Made by a program: the position numbers and the translations under genes. From Sepiola atlantica (Eukaryota; Mollusca; Cephalopoda; Sepiida; Sepiolidae), in assembly GCA_963556195.1 (NCBI GenBank), contig OY744532.1, positions 76,583,153 through 76,647,152 on the forward strand: a DNA stretch of 64,000 nt, given 5' to 3'. The first letter of the stretch is position 1. Each line of letters opens with the position of its first letter. The notes under the pieces are model-generated. The model saw only the letters and a list, made by a program, of their open reading frames with translations, had not been told where the DNA came from and ran no database searches. Positions 57,625-64,000 of this stretch are shown here, piece after piece.

Positions 57625-57954
57625 AAAGCTTGTTCCCGAGGGTAGCTACTAGAGGCCATATAACTAAAAGTATTTCTCATTGTATGTTGTTTGCCGTCCT
57701 CCCTTCCCCGCCTATTCTATATGTCATCTATTATTCTTGCTTCCATCACTCTTTCTCTCTCTCCGTTTATTATGTTTATTAATGGTCGATAGTAATAAAG
57801 ACAGAATAGAATAAAAAGATTGGATCAGTCCATTATAAGCAAATGGTTTGGTTTGTTTTGTTTTACGGCATATTGGACATTTAATGTCAAAACATTAATT
57901 TTTAATGTTTATGTATTTTAATATTATTTTTGGTGTTTAGTATTGTTGCTTTAT

Positions 57955-58060
57955 TGCATATCAACTCTTTACGGTTATTTAATGCCGAATCCGGTCATTT
58001 TGGTAAAATTTTTAATGCTTCAAGTTCGGTATATGTTTAAGTATTTATTCATGGTGTGGA
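57955..58060 (+). repeat. Isolated unit of the 128-bp repeat
   Basis: Same ordered blocks as 57091-57475: GCATATCAACTCTTTACGG, GGTTATTTAATGCCGAAT, CTTCAAGTTCGG, ATTTATTCATGG. Confidence 0.85.
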
Positions 58061-58075
58061 CAATATAAAGAATAT

Positions 58076-58258
58076 AGGGTGCATCTTTTTTTTTTTTACA
58101 ATATGTTTTAATAAACATAGAAGATCCAATTTTTCGTGTTGTGTATTTTAAGAAAAGGGGGTATATTAAATATTTATTTATTTTTCTTAAAATACACAAG
58201 ACGAAAAATAGAATCTTCTGCGTTTGTTAAACGTATTGTAAGAAAAAGATGCACCCTG
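58076..58258. mobile_element. Near-palindromic MITE
   Basis: Arms of roughly 80 bp are inverted copies with a short AT-rich centre. The ends read AGGGTGCATCTTTTT and its complement, with TA on each outer side. There is no coding sequence; the form fits a non-autonomous TA-targeting element. Confidence 0.85.
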
Positions 58259-58260
58259 TA

Positions 58261-58735
58261 AATCCAGATTCCCGAGTTCGACAGAAAGATTCTCGAGTTC
58301 GACAAAGTACACCTGAAGACGGTCAGAGGTTACACCGGCCGAAACGTTGTGATAAAAACACCCAAGATGAGAACAGCAGTCCGAATATACCAAATTCTAC
58401 ACACCCTATAAGATTGTTTTATTTCATTATGCATTCTGCCCTCGTGGGGAGGCAAGTAAATAGTGACACAAAAAACATTTTAGAACGAGAACTCTGCAAT
58501 GTTTTGTTTGATTATTAAAAAAGTTTTGTAAATAAAAAACGCATCCTACATTAAAAATAAATATTTAAAAAAATAAATCTTACCCTGTATTAAAAAGCAA
58601 GCTTTTGACGAAAACCCCCAAAACACAGCGTTATTATTTGTTTGTTTACAAAAAAACGGTACGGTCAACCGGTGTAGATTGAATTTCGTCTCTTTTCATC
58701 TTTCCAATTTCTGGGGTCCTTATTCTTTATATGGT
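58261..58735. other. No supported gene
   Basis: An 89-codon open stretch (58249-58518) starts inside the MITE end and covers a low-similarity GGCCGAAACGTTGTGAT motif; I see no family. Confidence 0.4.
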
Positions 58736-58739
58736 CCAA

Positions 58740-58905
58740 TGGTGTTTGGTTTTGTTGTTTTATGGGAGAAAATTGTTGTTTTTGTTTTTGCAGAACATGA
58801 TTGAGTTTTGCAAAACGAGTGAAAAAAAAACAATAACATCAATGTTTGGTGCATTTTTGGTCAAGAAGCCACTATCTTCAGACAGCCTGATCTAGTAGCA
58901 CCAAA
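58740..58905 (+). repeat. Dispersed repeat family F3, copy 2
   Basis: Collinear with 57449-57624; ends at a GTAGCACCAAAT block matching GTGGCACCAGAT. Confidence 0.85.
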
Positions 58906-60077
58906 TATAAACAAATTTTTTTTTTGTCTATTTAACTCACTTATTCCTGATTCAAACAATTTAACCACAGTTCAATGGGAGATCTTATAAGTCACATTCT
59001 TTTATAGTATATACACGCGCGTGTGTGTAATAGATGCTTAAAGGATATCCACAAATAGCACAGAAGCGTTTCTCTGGAAGTTTGGAAGGTGGAACAGCTG
59101 CTGAGAAATAGTTTGGGGGTTCCTTCACCAACATTTGCTGAAAAAGTAAATAAATAGTATTTAAAAATAAATATAGATGTCAATTATCTTGATGACAGAC
59201 TTGGGTCAAAATATTTGTACCTATGCTCCTCTCCCCTTCCTCCAATATACAAGTAAAATTATTAATAAACATTTTCGAGCTTAGTTTGTCTACTTGCTAC
59301 CTCCACAACTTCAAAGTTAGACACAAGGTCAGTTTATAGTGAGAATCAAGCTTTCCACAAAGGATGGGTACAAAATTAGCCATGATCGGAATGTTGCATT
59401 CCGCGCTCAGGGCCCATCAGCTTATCGGCCATAATCCTCTCCCTTCTAAAGTAATGCTGAGGAGGATGACATTTTGAGATTGACTAAAACAGTTGCTACA
59501 TTTTGACATCGGTTCAAAGGTCAAGAATAAGTGATAGACTCTTTCTTTCATACAAAGTGGGGTTTTCGAATCAAAGCTGCATTCATTGCAGACTTTATTT
59601 TGAACTTTTCAAAAAAATATAAATAACACAAGAAAAAGAAAATAATGCTTCTCGACATAACAATCCTTGTGTAACAATGTTGAGCGACCCTACGGATGAT
59701 GGAGCCAAAATACACACTAGTATGAATTAGAAGTTGGCCTACGAAGGCCGATGATCAGAGTATCGCGCTAGTGTGAACTAACAGAGAAAGACATAGATGT
59801 CTTTATCGAACGAGAAGCCGATAATGACAGAGGACGGCGTTGAGTAGTCTAGAATATTACACTCGATTGTCACAGTGTATCAAGGTGGCGACCAATGCAT
59901 AGAACAGATGCGGTCGAAGAGTTGTTGTTTTTGATAGATGAACACAAATATTGTGGAGTCGGGCATCACTGTGTCTGAGCTTGGTTGGAAAGAATGTCAC
60001 TCTCCGTGGCCAGATGAAAGACAGGCGTCATTTGGACCGATAACGCCACCCAAGCTACTCACCAACGAGTTGATTTT
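58906..60077. other. No gene seen
   Basis: Contains a (CG)/(TG)-rich stretch near 59018. A segment at 59280-59345 shares GTTAGACACAAGGTCAGTTT with the SINE-like family and may be a fourth, badly decayed copy. TGTAACAATG at 59670 and ATTGTCACA at 59868 look like opposed LTR ends but lack a target duplication. Confidence 0.4.
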
Positions 60078-60410
60078 GGTGGACGTAGGTTAAGAGAACT
60101 CACAGCCATGGGTGGAATTACATTTTCTCAGTTATCTACGAACTGAGAAATCCAAACACAACAGAGACAGAGACAGAAACAGGGTAGACACATTTCTTTT
60201 CTTTCTTTGTTCTCTGACTAAATTCTATTGGGAGAGAGGGTGGACGTAGGTTAAGAGAACTCCCAGCCATGGGTGGAATTACATTTTCTCGGTTATCAGT
60301 GAGCGTTGAGGGATGGGCGTTCGATTGAGAATACCAATTACCCAAGGAAAGAGAATGATAAAGACATTTCTTTTCTTCGTTCGCTGACTGAGTACTGTTA
60401 GGGGAGGGTT
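60078..60410 (+). repeat. Tandem duplication, period about 161 bp
   Basis: GTGGACGTAGGTTAAGAGAA followed by CAGCCATGGGTGGAATTACA occurs at about 60080 and 60241. The trailing ACATTTCTTTTCTT block of each unit also recurs. Minus-strand open frames here are by-products. Confidence 0.88.
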
Positions 60411-60614
60411 GGGGCCACGCACAACTAATCTCAATATAAGATGACGCATAACAGGCTTCAGAGACTTGCTTTTGCTCGCTACCGATGTCCACATCAGTGG
60501 GAGACGGACCTCCTCTCCCCCGGGCCTGGTGTTGGGGCTTTGCCGGTCTGAAACACATAGTTAGAAGAGATTTGTTCTTGCTCGGCCACCGAATCCACGT
60601 CGCTCGAAGACGGA

Positions 60615-60635
60615 CCCCCCCCCCCCCCCCCCCCC
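60615..60635 (+). repeat. Poly(C) tract, 21 C
   Basis: Uninterrupted C run, rare in this AT-rich context and a likely length-error site. Confidence 0.95.
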
Positions 60636-60924
60636 GAACTTAGACAAGCTTGCCAAACTAACTAATAATTGCCCATTAACAATTAGAACGTTGCTCCAAA
60701 AACACAGAGTTCTTGACTTGAAATTTATACAAGTTTTCTTTTGTTTACTATTCTCTTTACCAAATAATTATTATTCTAAAAAAAAGACAAAAAAAAAACC
60801 AACATACGAGTTGTTGTAGACTTTATTTTCTTTCTATTATTTCACTTGTTCTGCTAGAAATTACCCTTTGCTTCGCAGCGGTACTAAGTTGCCGACCCAA
60901 TCTAGATAATTACCCACTGATCAA

Positions 60925-61110
60925 TCAATCACAACGTGGGAGTGTGGTAATCGCTGGACTATGCTTTTCGACATCTGCGGCCTTCATCAGAATGGCAACT
61001 TTTCCTGAACAGTATCGGGTGACCAACCGAACTCAGGAACAACCAAATTGGTGATGTCACTCACTTAGCTGAGAGGTGGGGTACACTTGGTAACTACAGT
61101 AAATGTGATT
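60925..61110 (+). repeat. Dispersed repeat family F2, copy 2
   Basis: Diverged partner of 53735-53925 with the same motif order. Confidence 0.6.
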
Positions 61111-61203
61111 CTAATTTGTGTCATACAGACTAAGTTTTAGTAAAAACTAACAAGTAATTTAATTGAAGCATTGTGTGTATTGTGTGTATAAAGAGGTCAT
61201 AGA

Positions 61204-61426
61204 AGGTTATCACAATGCAAGAAGTGGAAATATGTCAATGTTGGGGAGAAGGACAAACACGAAGGGATTTTAATAATTTATTTTATAGTAAATCTTACTT
61301 ATTTAGTCACAAGTTGTGCTAAACAAGTAACATTTATTGAAAAAAAAACGTTTTTTTTAAAAATTACTTTGTTTTTGTCTTCCTTCTCAACACTAATATA
61401 TTTCCATTTCTTGCATTGTGATAGCC
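61204..61426. mobile_element. Fold-back element, copy 2
   Basis: Arms of about 95-100 bp in inverted orientation. Outer ends GGTTATCACAATGCAAGAAG and its complement match the element at 55049-55511; the loop is a short A/T-run centre. It lacks the inner GGTAGGTGTTTCAAATCT part of copy 1. Confidence 0.85.
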
Positions 61427-61577
61427 TTTTAATACTCGTCCATATATGTATTACACACAAGTATTTTTTTCTTTTTTAAGATTTTCAAGCTTGCATATTT
61501 TTGGAAAATTACATTGTAAATTGCTACCATTTTACAGGAAGGAAAGTGAAATTTAAGTTGAAATTTGCAAGAAAAGA

Positions 61578-61668
61578 TAACCATGATTTAGTCTTATGAA
61601 GTTAGGATTAGGGTTAGTCATAAGACTAAATCATGGTTAGGGTTAGTCATAAGACTAAATCATGGTTA
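61578..61668. repeat. 29-bp direct duplication with an inverted third copy
   Basis: GGGTTAGTCATAAGACTAAA starts at 61611 and again at 61640, and the complement of TAAGACTAAATCATGGTTA lies just before at about 61580. The block includes TTAGGATTAGGGTTAG, which resembles degenerate TTAGGG telomere repeats but is too short to call. Confidence 0.85.
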
Positions 61669-62640
61669 AGTCTTCAAACTTTGCAGACAGAATCACAAAT
61701 TACGAAAATTTGAAAATGTTGAATAGAAAACAAACTAGTTATTTGTTTTCACTAAAACTTGAAATAATATTTTTCGACACAATAAGTTTCTACATAACGT
61801 TTGAATAATATTTACTGTCGTTGTTAAATAATGGGAGCTACGTCTTTCAGTAGAAGGGTCTTAAAGGTCAGAGGTCACCTCCAACTGAAGTTTTGGCGGT
61901 CACGCGATTTCCGGTGGGACCTCTCTCACTCACTTAGCTAGCAAAATTTCAACCAGAACAGATGTGTCGGGCAGCTCTCCCCAAGTAGGGTCTGATGTAG
62001 CGAGATCAGTTATCCGGCTCTGTATCTCTCTCTCTCTTTCACCCACATAAAGTCCACCTGTTTTCTGTTCTGTCCTTTAAGTAAATTCTGTTAAAAAAAA
62101 CAAAAAAACAACTAGTGTTTGCATGAGTTTTATCAACAGACGAAAAACAATCTAGGATCGCAGTGGCGACGACAAGATCAACCCACGTGTGAAAAGGATT
62201 TTATGGACACATTGATAAGGCATAACATTGTTAATGAAGATCGTTATCTCAAGAAGCACCTTTTTCTTACCTCTTCTTCTAACAAAGCATTGAACGTTTT
62301 ACGACATCGTTTTAGCTGATCAACTTTGTTTTTCTTTTTCTTGCGGGCACTGCCTAAAAAAAAACAAAAAAATGAAAAAGAATGATACATTATGACAAAA
62401 CCACCAAGCAACTTTTAAAACCCAAAGACTCGTAATACACAGAACTGATGCCCTGAACCATTCCTGTGACAGGACACTAGTTTGTAGTCAGTTTTATCCT
62501 CAGCTGTATCCATCTATACACTTGGGTAAAAATTTGCTGGCACTTCTTTAGTTTAGCTGTGAATCAGAAATCAATTTTGAAGAGTTATATTCACTCCTAA
62601 CCCAATCAATCGGAAGTAAAAATTATTTTTATCATTATTT
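61669..62640. other. No supported gene; possible LTR-element leader trace
   Basis: AGTGGCGACGACAAGATC at about 62160 resembles the TGGCGACGA primer-binding start seen after the 5' LTR of some Gypsy-like elements. It follows a TG...CA-ended stretch (about 61963-62136). No second LTR or polyprotein was found. A 66-codon open stretch (62119-62319) lies over it and is not recognisable. Confidence 0.3.
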
Positions 62641-62647
62641 TTAAATA

Positions 62648-62843
62648 ATGACTTTTCGTTTTATAAAGTTTTAAATTATAAAAAAAAAAAAAAAATCAAT
62701 GTTGACTATTTATTTGTTTGATAAATAATCAGATAAACTCTTCGTTTTATAAAGTTTTAGTTATACAAAAAAAAATATCAGTGGCTGCATTTTTGATAAA
62801 AAGTCAGACAAACTCTTCGTTTTTATAAAGTTTTAAATTATAC

Positions 62844-62877
<34 letters not shown>

Positions 62878-62927
62878 CTGAAACACACAAATTATAACTT
62901 TTCGTTTTATAAAGTTTTAAATTATAC

Positions 62928-62982
<55 letters not shown>

Positions 62983-63121
62983 GCTGAAACACAAATTATA
63001 ACTTTTCGTTTTATAAAGTTTTAAATTATACCAAAAAAAAAAAAAAAAAAAAAATCGCTGAAACACAAATTATAACTTTTCGTTTTATAAAGTTTTAAAT
63101 TATACAAAAAAAAAAAAAAAT
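62648..63121 (+). repeat. Poly(A)-embedded minisatellite
   Basis: Six tandem units each contain TTCGTTTTATAAAGTTTTAA (or a close variant), then ATTATACC and an A run of about 9 to 46 bases. Later units add CGCTGAAACACAAATTATAA. Unit length varies mainly with the A-run length. Confidence 0.92.
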
Positions 63122-64000
63122 CAATGTTTTACATTATTAAATAAAAAACACTGTTCGCTGTTATTATTGTTCGCTTTATTTTTAGATAACAACTTCTAAT
63201 TCTATACTACTTCCGGTTGATTGTCTGCCCGTTTCAAAATTGAAAACAAATAAATTCTGATTCACAGCTAAACTGAAGATTTGCTTATATTATATATTGG
63301 TGGTGATGGTCGAAGGAGAGATACTCTTGCTTGGCTGTGAAGTCACGTTGCGAGATAGGAAGCGATGTCCCCACACCCTCTTCTTCGAGCTTTGATTTTC
63401 AGACCATGCAGAAGCATTGTTGATTGTGGTTTGGTCACATAAAAGAAAAAAATGGGCAATTAATACCAGAGTTCATGCATGTTTTTCGAATTCAGAAAAA
63501 TAATAGAAAAAAACAAACAGCCCAGTTGATCATATGCAACAAATAAAGATGGCCGACCCTTAAGAAGAAGACACAGCACTTACGGAACTTGGTATTCCTG
63601 AACTGTCACCTTTTTAAGTTCCAACAAGGCTCAACATGGCTTAATAGACAAGGACGAGTGTTTCAATACAATTTAGCAGCCTTATTAGGTGGTACAGGTT
63701 CTCAATGTGGACTATAGAATCAGCAAACAAAATCCAAATCTAGTCCGATCTATGACGTTTATCTATGCACTACTACCATTAGGAAAAGGTATGACCCCCT
63801 CAAATTAACCCCTCATCCCGGTGTTGGATAAAACAGAAGATTGTAGTCAATAAATCATTTAAAATAGATATTGGGTTTTGACAATAAAAAAAAAAGATTG
63901 ATATGCCATAAAACAACCAGCCAATTAATAAATTATTGGTAATATATATTGTAATTCGATATTAAATCATCATCATCATATTCGGTTTAATGTCTGTTTT
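63122..64000. other. No gene seen
   Basis: AT-rich sequence ending in a short (CAT)n run near 63967; no supported ORF, RNA gene or repeat boundary. Confidence 0.45.

Noticed and set aside
59670..59876. Possible small solo LTR (TGTAACAATG...ATTGTCACA)
   Set aside because: The ends are only imperfectly inverted and no target-site duplication flanks them.
60136..60558. 140-codon minus-strand open frame
   Set aside because: It spans a 161-bp tandem duplication and repeats its own residues; no domain is visible.
61600..61616. Interstitial telomere repeat (TTAGGATTAGGGTTAG)
   Set aside because: Fewer than three units, and it is part of a local 29-bp duplication.
62804..62992. Minus-strand frame of mostly phenylalanine
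   Set aside because: Translation of poly(T) on the complementary strand of the poly(A) minisatellite.

Overview
The window is eukaryotic, almost certainly metazoan, nuclear DNA. Evidence is an intron-containing nuclear-type tRNA-Ile(UAU), decayed non-LTR retrotransposons, a solo LTR, TA-flanked inverted-repeat elements, long poly(A) and (TA)n tracts, and no intact protein gene. The mix of repeats would fit a lophotrochozoan such as a mollusc, but this is only an impression; no sequence here fixes the species.

Bases 1-42019 are one uninterrupted head-to-tail array with a 327-bp unit. Each unit carries one tRNA-Ile gene on the minus strand (98 bp: 74 mature bases plus a 24-bp intron after position 37, anticodon UAU) and about 229 bp of spacer. 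I count 128 full-length genes plus one 5'-truncated copy at the right edge; the array runs off the left edge, so 128 is a minimum. All 128 keep the UAU anticodon. By my reading 64 have an identical consensus mature sequence (58 of these also share the consensus intron). The other 64 carry recurrent substitutions, many of which break stem pairs or the internal promoter. A TTTT Pol III terminator lies 4 nt after the discriminator in almost every copy. Variant haplotypes recur at fixed unit offsets (2, 7, 8, 13, 29, 31, 39 units), so the array grew by nested segmental duplications. The clearest is a 13-unit, 4251-bp tandem block.

Bases 42020-47320 hold two unrelated decayed LINE reverse-transcriptase segments on the minus strand. 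The first is split by an 862-bp solo LTR with a CAAT target duplication. The second has its endonuclease domain inverted onto the plus strand, as in twin-priming insertions, and that segment has an 85-bp internal triplication.

Bases 47320-64000 show no protein gene I can support. They contain dispersed repeat families (including a SINE-like one), two copies of a TA-flanked MITE with 27-bp terminal inverted repeats, a near-palindromic MITE, two copies of a fold-back element, several minisatellites (32, about 128, about 160 bp, and a poly(A)-embedded one) and microsatellites. The only functional genes I can support are the tRNA genes; they would act as one repeated Pol III-transcribed locus for the AUA-decoding isoleucine tRNA.
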